From positions 1 through 60,498 of the forward strand of contig JAAYLV010000119.1 of the NCBI GenBank assembly GCA_012521755.1: a stretch of 60,498 nucleotides of DNA. The letters run 5' to 3'. Positions 52,118 to 60,413 of this stretch are shown in pieces. Origin of the DNA: Bacillota bacterium. GTDB lineage: Bacteria > Bacillota > Limnochordia > JAAZLZ01. How positions within the stretch are numbered: the stretch's first letter is position 1; each line of letters begins with the position of its first letter. Under the pieces are notes generated by a model. That model was given only the letters and a program-made list of their open reading frames with translations. It was not told the DNA's origin and ran no database searches. Both the position numbers and the translations under genes were made by a program.

Positions 52118-53129
52118 GTCCGTAGAAGCGGGTCGCGGCCATCCGCCAGCCCAAGAGGACAGCCTGATGCAAAGCCCCAGGATCTGCCTTCCCCTGGCCG
52201 GCGATGTCGAAGGCTGTTCCATGGGCCGGAGTGCATACATCGATGGGGATCCCCCCGATGATGGACACGCCCCGATCGAAGCCCATCAGCTTCATCCCGA
52301 TTTGCACCTGGTCATGGTACATCCCCACCAGGAGGTCGAACTCCCCGGCAAAGAGCTTGAGAAAGATGGTGTCCGGGGAGAAGGGCCCCCGTACATCCAA
52401 TCCCTGCTCAAGGGCATCTTCAATGGCCGGCCGGATGATATCCTTTTCCTCCGTACCAAACAGCCCGCCGTCTCCCAGATGGGGATTGAGACCGGCAACG
52501 CCAATCCGGGGATTGGCGACCCCCGCCCTGAGGAGTGTTTCGTGACCCAACAGGATGGCATCCAGGATCTTTTCCCGGGTGACTTGTTTGGCCACTTCTC
52601 CTAGGGGTATGTGGGATGTAACCCTTGCCGTCCAAAAGTCCTTCATCCAGCAGATCTCGCCCGCCCGTCCCTGCCATCCTGTCAGATGGGAAAACAAGGC
52701 CACCTCATCACTGCGGGGGCTTCCCCCGGCAACCATTGCCTGCTTGTTCTGGGGGGCAAAGACGATCCCATCGATGTGGCCTTTCAGGGCAAGGTCAACG
52801 GCAAACATGATAGTCTCCAGAGTGAACCGGCCAGCCCTGGGATCCACCTGGCCCATGACGAGACCCTCCGGGTCGAAGGTGCCAAGGTCGAGGAAGGACA
52901 CCAGGCCAGGGCTGAAGACGACATCATCGATGGAGGAAAAGACCTGGAGAGGAAGGGAAGCGTTGGCGATTTGCTCTCCCAGGCTCAGGCAGCGCCGGTC
53001 GCCGATGACCAACAGTTCTCCTTGCTCGGTGAACTGCTCCTTGGCGAGGAGCTTGGCCGTCAGCTCAGGTCCGATACCCGTCGGGTCCCCGTGGAGCAAG
53101 GCTAAACGGGGCCTCGTTCTTGTTGACAT
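52104..53129 (-). CDS. PdxA-family dehydrogenase, divergent copy
   Basis: A 341-residue PdxA homologue. Metal ligands are conserved: His173, His217 in NPHLGDGG and His272 in YHDQ. The substrate-binding GHTE motif of PdxA is replaced by GGSPRSDE near 135, and the loop after the last His reads VQIGMK instead of the usual HIPxK. It should still be a metal- and NAD-dependent hydroxyacid-phosphate dehydrogenase/decarboxylase-like enzyme, but with another substrate. It is the last gene of the minus-strand TRAP operon, 14 bp after dctM, with AAAGGAGG before its ATG. No DUF1537 kinase accompanies it. Confidence 0.88.
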   Translation of the reverse strand: MSTRTRPRLALLHGDPTGIGPELTAKLLAKEQFTEQGELLVIGDRRCLSLGEQIANASLPLQVFSSIDDVVFSPGLVSFLDLGTFDPEGLVMGQVDPRAGRFTLETIMFAVDLALKGHIDGIVFAPQNKQAMVAGGSPRSDEVALFSHLTGWQGRAGEICWMKDFWTARVTSHIPLGEVAKQVTREKILDAILLGHETLLRAGVANPRIGVAGLNPHLGDGGLFGTEEKDIIRPAIEDALEQGLDVRGPFSPDTIFLKLFAGEFDLLVGMYHDQVQIGMKLMGFDRGVSIIGGIPIDVCTPAHGTAFDIAGQGKADPGALHQAVLLGWRMAATRFYGQEGG

Positions 53130-53143
53130 GGAATTTCCTCCTT

Positions 53144-54433
53144 TTAGCCGTAGATTCCCACCAGCCGAGGTACAAACAACACAATGCTTGGAAAATGGAT
53201 GACCAGCGCCAACACCAGCAGCAACGTGCCGATGAAGGGTATATTAGCCCGGGTGAGCTCGGCCATGTCGACTTTCGCCAGGGAGCAAGTGATGAATAGG
53301 GCCGAACCTACCGGCGGCGTCTGCTGTCCGATGCCCCAGTTCAAGATGACTACCATGCCGAATTGGATGGGGTCGATGGCCATGGCCTTAGCCACCGCGC
53401 CGAGGAGTGGGACGATGATGACGAGCATGGCCGTGCCATGGAGGAAGGTGCCGGCGATAATCAGGATGACGCTGGCCACCCACATGAAGGCCGTTGGGTT
53501 GGAGGTCATATTCAGGAAAGGTCCAACCAATAGTTGGGGGATCCGGGCATAGGCCAGGATCCAGCCCAGGAGGGAAGCGACGGCGATGACGATCATCACT
53601 GAGCCTGTTGTCTCCGCGGAAGTCAGGAGGATCTTGAAAAGCCGCTTGGCATCAAAGGCTTTGTACACCAGTGCTCCTAGCAAGAAAGCGTAGACCACGG
53701 CGACGGCCGCCGCTTCAGTGGGGGTGAAGACGCCGCCCATGATGCCCCCCAGGATGATCAGGGGCAGGACCAGGACGGGCAAGGCGTCAATGGTGCTTTG
53801 GAGCAGCGTTCGCCAGGAGAAGGTGGTGGGGGGTTCATAGCCGGAGCGGACGCAGATGATGTAGGCTACCGCGATCTGGGCCAGACCCACCAGGATCCCA
53901 GGGATGATCCCGGCGATGAACAAGGTGGTCACCGACACCTGCATGAAGACGCCGTAGAGAATCATGGGCACACTGGGGGGGATGATGATCCCGATGGTAG
54001 AGGAAGCTGCCGTAACGGCCGCGGTGAAGTCCCGCGGGTATCCACGTTCGATCATCGCGGGAATCAACACGCCTCCCACCGCCGCCGTATCAGCCATCGA
54101 CGAGCCGGAAATGCCCGCGAAGAGCATGCTCGTCAACACATTCACCGCGGCTAGTCCCCCTTGGATGTGGCCGACGATGGCCGACGCGAAGTCCACCAGC
54201 CGGTCAGACATGCCCGACTCGTTCATCAGGTTGCCCGCCAGGATGAAGAGGGGCGCCGCCAGGAGAGGAAAGCTGTCCGCGCCCAGGTAGAGGCGCTGAA
54301 CGATGATGCTCAAGGGGACTGTTGTCTTGAACATGAGAAAAAACATCGCGGTGAGCCCTAGAGCAAAGGCAACGGGAATATTCATTAAGAGAAACAGGGC
54401 CATCGTGCCAAAGACGAACCAGACAGAACTCAT
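53144..54433 (-). CDS. dctM: TRAP transporter large permease subunit (DctM family), system 4
   Basis: A 429-residue membrane protein with GSSMADTAAVGGVLIP near 105, SSTIGIIIPPSVPMI near 141 and FTPTEAAAVAVVYAF near 232. ATG 54433 overlaps the dctQ stop (ATGA); an open frame continuing further upstream is a shadow of dctQ. Translation is coupled to dctQ, and a pdxA-like gene follows. Confidence 0.95.
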   Translation of the reverse strand: MSSVWFVFGTMALFLLMNIPVAFALGLTAMFFLMFKTTVPLSIIVQRLYLGADSFPLLAAPLFILAGNLMNESGMSDRLVDFASAIVGHIQGGLAAVNVLTSMLFAGISGSSMADTAAVGGVLIPAMIERGYPRDFTAAVTAASSTIGIIIPPSVPMILYGVFMQVSVTTLFIAGIIPGILVGLAQIAVAYIICVRSGYEPPTTFSWRTLLQSTIDALPVLVLPLIILGGIMGGVFTPTEAAAVAVVYAFLLGALVYKAFDAKRLFKILLTSAETTGSVMIVIAVASLLGWILAYARIPQLLVGPFLNMTSNPTAFMWVASVILIIAGTFLHGTAMLVIIVPLLGAVAKAMAIDPIQFGMVVILNWGIGQQTPPVGSALFITCSLAKVDMAELTRANIPFIGTLLLVLALVIHFPSIVLFVPRLVGIYG

Positions 54434-54927
54434 TTGCCCACCCCCAATGATTTGCCTCGACCCCGGTGGGGGAGGCTGCTCCAAATCTTCAAAGCTGTAT
54501 CTAGCGCCATGCAAAAGCCGGCGACGGGGAAGACGCTGTAGACCCAAAGGCCGATGGAGACCCCCGTGTAGGGCATGGGATCCTGCATGGTCAGGATCAT
54601 CATTACGATCCCCTGCTGGAGGATGACCAGCAGGAACCAAAGGACAAGGAGATCGCCCAGGACGCCGACGCAAACCTGCCACGTCTCCGGAAGCTTGGCA
54701 ACCAACAGATTAAAGCCGATGTGGCTGCTTTTGCGCATGGCTTTGTAGGCGCCAACGAAGCTGAGCCACACAACTGCCATCCGCGCCGTCTCTTCCGGCC
54801 AGGGCAGGGGATTGTTCAGCACGTATCGGTAAAAAACTTGCAGGAAGACGACCACAGCCACGGTGGCCATAAGGACCACTAAGAGCCATCCCATAACGGC
54901 ATCCAGCCAGTCTCGCAAACGCAGCAA
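54430..54927 (-). CDS. dctQ: TRAP transporter small permease subunit (DctQ family), system 4
   Basis: A 165-residue protein with four membrane segments and the family stretch PWPEETARMAVVWLSFVGAYKA near 50. I prefer TTG 54927, with AAAGGTGG about 8 bp upstream; the first open start is GTG 54939. A perfect hairpin separates it from dctP upstream. Confidence 0.92.
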   Translation of the reverse strand: MLRLRDWLDAVMGWLLVVLMATVAVVVFLQVFYRYVLNNPLPWPEETARMAVVWLSFVGAYKAMRKSSHIGFNLLVAKLPETWQVCVGVLGDLLVLWFLLVILQQGIVMMILTMQDPMPYTGVSIGLWVYSVFPVAGFCMALDTALKIWSSLPHRGRGKSLGVGK

Positions 54928-54946
54928 AAAGAACACCACCTTTAAG

Positions 54947-54973
54947 CGCCTGCAGAGGACATCTGCAGGCGCA
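54947..54973 (-). other. Perfect inverted repeat between dctP and dctQ (system 4)
   Basis: GCGCCTGCAGA (54947-54957) and TCTGCAGGCGC (54963-54973) form an 11-bp perfect stem with a 5-base loop. It begins 7 bp after the dctP stop. No T-run. Confidence 0.7.
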
Positions 54974-54979
54974 TCTAAA

Positions 54980-55957
54980 CTACTTCAAGATTTCCTCCAG
55001 GAGGGCGGCGTACTCGCCGGTCGGATCGTTCTTCGCCAGAAAGTCGTCCCAGATGGGGCGCGAGGCTTGGATGAAGGCATCCATGTCGACGTAGTTGACC
55101 TCCATCCCCTTTTCCTTGAGCAGGTCAACGTACTCGGAATCGAACTTGGCTCCCAAGTTGCGGGTGTATACAGCCACATCCCTTCCTGTGGCCACGAGGA
55201 TCTCCTGCAGATCCGCGGGGAGGGAATCAAAGAACCGCTTGCTGCAGAGCAGATGAACTGGGGCGTAAATATGGGAGGAGATGGACAGGTACTTGTTCAC
55301 CTCGTAGAGGGCGTGGCTGTAAATATGGCCGAGGGGGTTCTCTTGACCATCAATTACGCCCTGCTGCAGTGCTCCAAAGACTTCACCCCAGGACATAGGT
55401 GTTGGGCTTGCGCCAAAGGCGGTGAAAGTGGCCAGCCGCACAGGGCTTTCCGGTGTTCGCAGCTTGATCCCCTTTAGGTCCTCGGGCTTGTAGATGGGGC
55501 GGATGCTGTTGGTGATATGGCGAAAACCGTTTTCCCAATAGCCTAAGTGTTTGAGGCCCAGCTTCTCCAGCCTGGCGGCCAGGTCTTGGCCAATGGGGCC
55601 ATCCAAGATCCGAGTTACATGGTCGCGGTCCCGGAACAGATAGGGCAGGTCAAGGACGCCGAAAATGCCATCGAGAAGCACAACAGGGGTTGACGACAGA
55701 GCCATCTCAATGTGGCCCAGCCTTGCGCTCTCCTGCAGGTCCCGGTCCGAGCCCAGCTGGCTTGCCGGATAGACTTCAATCACCAGTCGGCCGCCGCTGC
55801 GCTCTTCAACGAGGCGTTTGAACTCTTCCGCTCCGGCGTAGTAAAGGTTGGTCGGATCGCTTCCGGTATGGCCCAGTCGGGCGGTGTACCGTTGTCCCCA
55901 GGCCGCGCCGGCGAGCAAGGCGACTAGCAGCAAAGCTCCAACGAATGCCTTCTTCAT
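54980..55957 (-). CDS. dctP: TRAP transporter solute-binding protein (DctP family), system 4
   Basis: A 325-residue exported protein with a clear signal peptide (KK, hydrophobic core, AAWG-Q cleavage). The ligand region is KLRTPESP with the carboxylate-binding Arg near 170, then FGASPTPMSWGEVFGALQQGVIDGQENP. ATG 55957 has AAGGAGG about 9 bp upstream; the longer open frame is not coding. It leads the operon dctPQM-pdxA-like, so the substrate may be an acid sugar or its precursor. Confidence 0.95.
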   Translation of the reverse strand: MKKAFVGALLLVALLAGAAWGQRYTARLGHTGSDPTNLYYAGAEEFKRLVEERSGGRLVIEVYPASQLGSDRDLQESARLGHIEMALSSTPVVLLDGIFGVLDLPYLFRDRDHVTRILDGPIGQDLAARLEKLGLKHLGYWENGFRHITNSIRPIYKPEDLKGIKLRTPESPVRLATFTAFGASPTPMSWGEVFGALQQGVIDGQENPLGHIYSHALYEVNKYLSISSHIYAPVHLLCSKRFFDSLPADLQEILVATGRDVAVYTRNLGAKFDSEYVDLLKEKGMEVNYVDMDAFIQASRPIWDDFLAKNDPTGEYAALLEEILK

Positions 55958-56472
55958 CTCGCTTTTGCCTCCTTTTGTTGGCTGATAGAGGTTAACCCCA
56001 TCGAGCCAAGCAAATATCAATAGTATTACAATTATCCCAAGATTTTCTGGAATCCTGCTTGGGAAAAAGAACGTGAATATTATTACCAACACTCTTACCG
56101 CGGATATGGGGAGCACCGTGGAAGGGAACGGCTCTGAATGGTCTGGCAAACACCCAGGAGCATTGGACCTCTTGGGTGTGGACGGCGATCCGCAGCCAGG
56201 TGTCCGAATGTCGCTTTCGGGCGCACGAAACAGGGATAGCGTCGATTGATCCCAATATACGTCGAACGCGAAGAGACCTGGGAATTGGTAATATTTGGTT
56301 CATCGGGGGCGTGAAGTTGGACATGCCTTCCAAACTACGAAAATCGCACCATAACTTACAAATCTTCACTCATATCGCACTCAAAATTCGCAGTACATTT
56401 TTCGACAGGTGGGCAGGAATTAAGCCTGATGGCAAGAATATAGCCATGTAATCATTACGTTAAGGAGGTGCT
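55958..56472. promoter_or_regulatory. Divergent control region between two TRAP operons (515 bp)
   Basis: An AT-rich stretch at about 56015-56060 lies upstream of the minus-strand dctP and is the probable promoter zone. An imperfect palindrome, CACCCAGGAG with CTCTTGGGTG, is at 56151-56178. The last 130 bp before the plus-strand dctP are also AT-rich. No clean -35/-10 pair or gene with a ribosome-binding site was found. Confidence 0.45.
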
Positions 56473-57459
56473 GTGAGTTTGAAGAAAGTACAGGTCGTAA
56501 TGCTTTGTGTAGCAGTGTTGCTTCTGTCTGTTGTGGGAGTTGAGGCAAGACAGGTTATCAACTTCTCCGGTGTGTATGCCTCAGGCGAAGCCGCGGTAGA
56601 CGTCCAGCAGAAGTTCAAGGAGCTGCTGGAGGAGCGGTCCAATGGTGAGTTTCAAGTAAGGGTCATTATTGGAAGCGCCATGGGCGGTGAAAGGGACCAT
56701 TTTGAAGCAGCAAGCCAAGGCGCCCTGGAACTGATCGCGATGGGCAGCGGCGACGTCGCCCTGTTCGAGAATGAGCTATCCTATAACGAAATCCCCTTTG
56801 TGATTCGCGATCGGGACCACTGGTTTGCTTTCTGGGACACTGTTGGAGCCGAGATCAACGAAGTGATCCGGCAAAAGTATGGTGTGCGGACCCTGGGCGT
56901 CATGTACCGCGGTCCTCGCTACATGACCTCCAACCGACCCATTCGCACCCTGGCTGATCTGAAGGGTCTGCGCCTGCGCCTGCCCGAAAATCAGGTCCAA
57001 ATCAGGATCTTTAAGGGATTGGGCACTGCACCTATTCCCATCGCTTTCCACGAGGTTTACTCGGCGCTGCAAACCGGCATTGCCGAGGCCCAGGAAAACC
57101 CCATCATGTCCATTTACGGCTACAAGTTCCATGAGGTCCAGAAGTACTTGATCGGGACCAGGCACATCTTCAGCACCGCGAAATTCCAGGCGTCCGAGCA
57201 GTGGTGGAACCGCCTGACCCCGCAGCAGCAGCAGCTGATCCAAGAGTGCATGGAAGAGGCTGTAGCCTACGGCAACAGCCTGGTCATGGACAGGGAAAGG
57301 GAACTGATGGACGAAATCCTGGCCAGAGGGATTACCGTCATCGATGTCCCCGAACTGCAGCTGGAGGAGATCCGGGAAGCAGCTTTGGCCATCGTCGAAG
57401 AGATGGTGGATGAGGGCCTATTCCGCAGAGACATGTACGAGAAGGTTCTTGAGCTGTAG
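56473..57459 (+). CDS. dctP: TRAP transporter solute-binding protein (DctP family), system 5
   Basis: A 328-residue exported protein with a signal peptide (KK, hydrophobic core to about 24, VEA-R cleavage). The ligand block is RLRLPENQ with the binding Arg near 170 and AFHEVYSALQTGIAEAQENP (family GVVDGQENP altered to GIAEAQENP). The gene starts at GTG 56473 with AAGGAGG 5-6 bp upstream. Operon dctPQM plus a URO-D-family gene. Confidence 0.95.
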   Translation: MSLKKVQVVMLCVAVLLLSVVGVEARQVINFSGVYASGEAAVDVQQKFKELLEERSNGEFQVRVIIGSAMGGERDHFEAASQGALELIAMGSGDVALFENELSYNEIPFVIRDRDHWFAFWDTVGAEINEVIRQKYGVRTLGVMYRGPRYMTSNRPIRTLADLKGLRLRLPENQVQIRIFKGLGTAPIPIAFHEVYSALQTGIAEAQENPIMSIYGYKFHEVQKYLIGTRHIFSTAKFQASEQWWNRLTPQQQQLIQECMEEAVAYGNSLVMDRERELMDEILARGITVIDVPELQLEEIREAALAIVEEMVDEGLFRRDMYEKVLEL

Positions 57460-57470
57460 AGAGTAGAGCA

Positions 57471-57505
57471 GCTAAAAGGGCGCACTCTGTTTGCGCCCTT
57501 TTAGC
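57471..57505 (+). other. Perfect inverted repeat between dctP and dctQ (system 5)
   Basis: GCTAAAAGGGCGC (57471-57483) and GCGCCCTTTTAGC (57493-57505) form a perfect 13-bp stem with a 9-base loop, 12 bp after the dctP stop. The TTTT inside the right arm could make it a weak attenuator. Confidence 0.75.
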
Positions 57506-57528
57506 CGCAATCATTGGAGGGTTGTTTA

Positions 57529-58014
57529 ATGTTGCAGGTGTTGAACCGCGTGAGCAAATGGCTGTCCTGCGTCATCTTCACAGCCATGTTCCTTACCACC
57601 CTTCTCCAAGTCGTCGCCCGCTACGTTTTCGGCAGCGGCTTTGTCTGGACGGAGGAGTTGGCCCGCTATCTGTACGTGTGGCTTGCTTTCATCGGTTCTG
57701 CAGCATGCTATTATGAAAACAAGCATATCGTAGTGGACATCTTGACCGCGAGGGTATCCGGTACTTGGAAGATGATCCTCGGCTATATTTCCGATCTAAT
57801 GGTTCTTGCGTTTAACCTAGTCATATTGGTGGGCGGCCATCGGATGGTGCTGGCTAATCGCACGGCCAGAGCGGCCAGCATTCCGGCCTTAACCATCAAC
57901 TGGGTATACCTGGCCATTCCTCTGGGAGCGGCTGCTGTCATCCTCATGGCGATCCCTAGACTGCTCAATCCCAGGGCCCAGCATACCAGCAGCAGCGTCG
58001 GAGGTGAGGCTTAA
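57529..58014 (+). CDS. dctQ: TRAP transporter small permease subunit (DctQ family), system 5
   Basis: A 161-residue protein with four membrane segments and WTEELARYLYVWLAFIGSA near 40. ATG 57529 has GGAGGG 7-8 bp upstream; the frame is open to 57514. Its TAA overlaps the dctM ATG by one base. Confidence 0.92.
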   Translation: MLQVLNRVSKWLSCVIFTAMFLTTLLQVVARYVFGSGFVWTEELARYLYVWLAFIGSAACYYENKHIVVDILTARVSGTWKMILGYISDLMVLAFNLVILVGGHRMVLANRTARAASIPALTINWVYLAIPLGAAAVILMAIPRLLNPRAQHTSSSVGGEA

Positions 58015-59321
58015 TGGATGTATCGGCAATTGTCATCCTGGTCGGATTGCTGGTTCCCTTCATGCTTACTGGCCTGCCCATCGCCTACTGTATGGGGGCC
58101 TGTTCCATCGTCTATATGCTTTATACTGAGGGGCTCTTCTTCAATTACCAGATTGTCGCTCAACGCATGATGTACGGCATCAACAACTTCACCCTCATCG
58201 CTGTGCCCTTCTTCATCTTTGCGGCCCAGTTGATGAACACCGGGGGAATAACCCGGCGGCTGTACAATTTCGCCAACATGCTGGTTGGCCATTGGCCTGG
58301 CGGCCTTGGTCAGGTAAACATCATCGGCAGCGTCATCTTTGCTGGAATGAGCGGAGCTGCCGTCTCTGACGCGGCTGGATTGGGCAAGATCGAGATCGAA
58401 GCCATGGTGAATGCCGGTTATGAAGTGGACTTCGCCGCGGCCGTTACTGCCGCCTCGTCGACCATCGGGCCCATTATTCCACCTTCCATTCCCTTGGTTC
58501 TTTACGGTGTGTCGGCGCAGACCTCTGTCGGGGCATTGCTGTTGGGCGGAATCGTCCCTGGTTTGATTATGGCTGCCTGTATGATGCTGATGGTCCAGTA
58601 CTACGCTAAGAAGCGCAATTATCCGAGAGAGCCGAAGCCGACGTTGGAAGGAGCCCTAAAGGCCACTGTTGAGGCCCTGCCCGTTCTGGTGACTCCCGTC
58701 ATCCTCATCGGCGGGATCTCTTGGGGTTGGTTCACTCCGACGGAAGCATCGGTTGTCGCCGCCGCCTATGCCTTCGTTCTTTCTGTTTTCATTTACCGCG
58801 AACTGCCCCTGAAGGATGTCCCACAAGTACTGATGGAGACAATGGAGCAGGCCGCTCCCATTGCGCTGATCTGCGCTGCGGCCAGCATTTACGGATGGCT
58901 CATGCTGCGTTCGGGGGTGCCGATGGCCGCTGCGGAACTGATCCCCCACCTGGCGCAGACCCAGCTTGGGACGTTGTTCGTCATCATCATCTTCCTTCTT
59001 TTTGTGGGAATGTTTATGGAGCCGGTCAGTGCTATCTTGATTCTCACTCCCATTCTCGTCCCCTATGTGCAATCGATCGGCATTGATCTGGTTCACTTCG
59101 GCATGGTCATGGTATTGACCCTAATGATCGGTTTGTTGACACCGCCTGTCGGCATGGTCTTGTATGTGCTGACTACGGTTGCCGATATTTCCTTTGACAG
59201 AGTGGTCAAAGCCACCCTTCCCTTCCTCATCCCGCTGTTGGCCGCTCTGGCGATCATTACTATTTGGCCTGGTGTTGTCACCTTCGTCCCCAGAATTACG
59301 ATGGGATGGGGCGTCTACTAG
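58014..59321 (+). CDS. dctM: TRAP transporter large permease subunit (DctM family), system 5
   Basis: A 435-residue membrane protein with GAAVSDAAGLGKIE near 111, SSTIGPIIPPSIPLV near 144 and FTPTEASVVAAAYAF near 240. Coupled to dctQ through TAATG. The URO-D-family gene starts 24 bp downstream, so it is in the same transcript. Confidence 0.95.
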   Translation: MDVSAIVILVGLLVPFMLTGLPIAYCMGACSIVYMLYTEGLFFNYQIVAQRMMYGINNFTLIAVPFFIFAAQLMNTGGITRRLYNFANMLVGHWPGGLGQVNIIGSVIFAGMSGAAVSDAAGLGKIEIEAMVNAGYEVDFAAAVTAASSTIGPIIPPSIPLVLYGVSAQTSVGALLLGGIVPGLIMAACMMLMVQYYAKKRNYPREPKPTLEGALKATVEALPVLVTPVILIGGISWGWFTPTEASVVAAAYAFVLSVFIYRELPLKDVPQVLMETMEQAAPIALICAAASIYGWLMLRSGVPMAAAELIPHLAQTQLGTLFVIIIFLLFVGMFMEPVSAILILTPILVPYVQSIGIDLVHFGMVMVLTLMIGLLTPPVGMVLYVLTTVADISFDRVVKATLPFLIPLLAALAIITIWPGVVTFVPRITMGWGVY

Positions 59322-59344
59322 TACAACAATAGGAGGCAGTCAGG

Positions 59345-60340
59345 ATGAAGCCAAGAGAGAGAATTCTAGCAACACTCAACGGGCAAATCCCCGATCGGGT
59401 GCCCTGGCTGGAGGCAGTGATCGACCCGGCAGTCGCCGAGAAGCTTCTGGGCCGCCCGTCGGAGTTCAGGGGTCGGCTTAACATTGACCCCGGCCTGTTG
59501 GAAATACTCGCCCTGGATAATATTGCGGTCAACCTTAAGCCCCCGGATGTCACCGAGAAGTATGAAGCTGCCGGGGTAGAGTATGTGGCGGCAGGGTTAA
59601 TCCATGGCTGGGACGACATCGACTTTCTCCGGTCCCAATTGCCGGATGTGGACGATCCCGAGTTTTGGCGCCCCTTCGAAGAGTATCTGGATAAGTACAA
59701 GGGGGACTATGCTGCCCTTGCTTGCCTGAGGGCGGGCGTTGCCAACGCTTACCTAAGCATGGGCATCGAAAACTTCTGTTTGGCTATCTACGATGATCTT
59801 AAGCTAGTCGAAACCATCATGGACATCTTCAATGAGTGGACCCTCAAAGTGGTAGAACGGGTCAATAAGATGGGCTTTGACTTGGCGATCATCAGCGACG
59901 ATCTTTGCGATCAGCGGGGGCCGATCTTCTCGCCGCAAGTTATCCGGGAGCTGTTTGCGCCGCGCTACAAGAAGGTCAACGAAGCCCTCAATATCCCGTG
60001 GATCCTGCATACCGATGGCAACTTCATGCCCATCCTTGATGATCTGATGGAATTCGGGATGGTTTGCATTGGCAACATTGAGCCTGCTGCCGTTGACATC
60101 GTTGAGTTGAAGCAGAAGTATGGTGACAGGCTGAGCCTGCTGGGCAACATTGACCTGCACTATACCTTGACCCGGGGCAGCGTCGAAGAGGTGAAAGCGA
60201 GCGTCAAGCAGCGAATCGAGCAGTGTGCCCCCAACGGGCGGTACATCATTGCCAGCGAGAACTCCATTCCCTCTTATGTGCTGCCAGAGAACCTGAAGGC
60301 CATGAGCGAGGCCATCGAAGAGTACGGCTATTACAAGTAA
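59345..60340 (+). CDS. URO-D/methyltransferase superfamily protein 3
   Basis: A 331-residue protein with the family opening RERILATLNGQIPDRVPWLE and a SDDLCDQRGPIFSPQVI block near 184. The metal-motif position reads LHTDG (His222, Asp224), without the Cys of methyltransferases, and there is no distal Cys (YIIASENS). It is shorter than copies 1 and 2. AGGAGG precedes ATG 59345. Like copy 2 it is co-transcribed with an importer and probably acts on the imported compound. The reaction is unknown; a cofactor-free decarboxylase is one possibility. Confidence 0.83.
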   Translation: MKPRERILATLNGQIPDRVPWLEAVIDPAVAEKLLGRPSEFRGRLNIDPGLLEILALDNIAVNLKPPDVTEKYEAAGVEYVAAGLIHGWDDIDFLRSQLPDVDDPEFWRPFEEYLDKYKGDYAALACLRAGVANAYLSMGIENFCLAIYDDLKLVETIMDIFNEWTLKVVERVNKMGFDLAIISDDLCDQRGPIFSPQVIRELFAPRYKKVNEALNIPWILHTDGNFMPILDDLMEFGMVCIGNIEPAAVDIVELKQKYGDRLSLLGNIDLHYTLTRGSVEEVKASVKQRIEQCAPNGRYIIASENSIPSYVLPENLKAMSEAIEEYGYYK

Positions 60341-60367
60341 ACTAGACGACGAGACTAGTCGCGAGGG

Positions 60368-60413
60368 CCCGGCAAAGGGGAGGAAAAGGACAATTCCTGC
60401 TTCTAGTGCCGGG
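60368..60413 (+). terminator. Possible terminator after the last operon
   Basis: CCCGGCA (60368-60374) and TGCCGGG (60407-60413) are complementary over 7 bp with a long 32-base loop, followed by TCCTTTCC. A weak call. The remaining bases to 60498 contain a TATAAT at 60485 without a matching -35. Confidence 0.35.
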
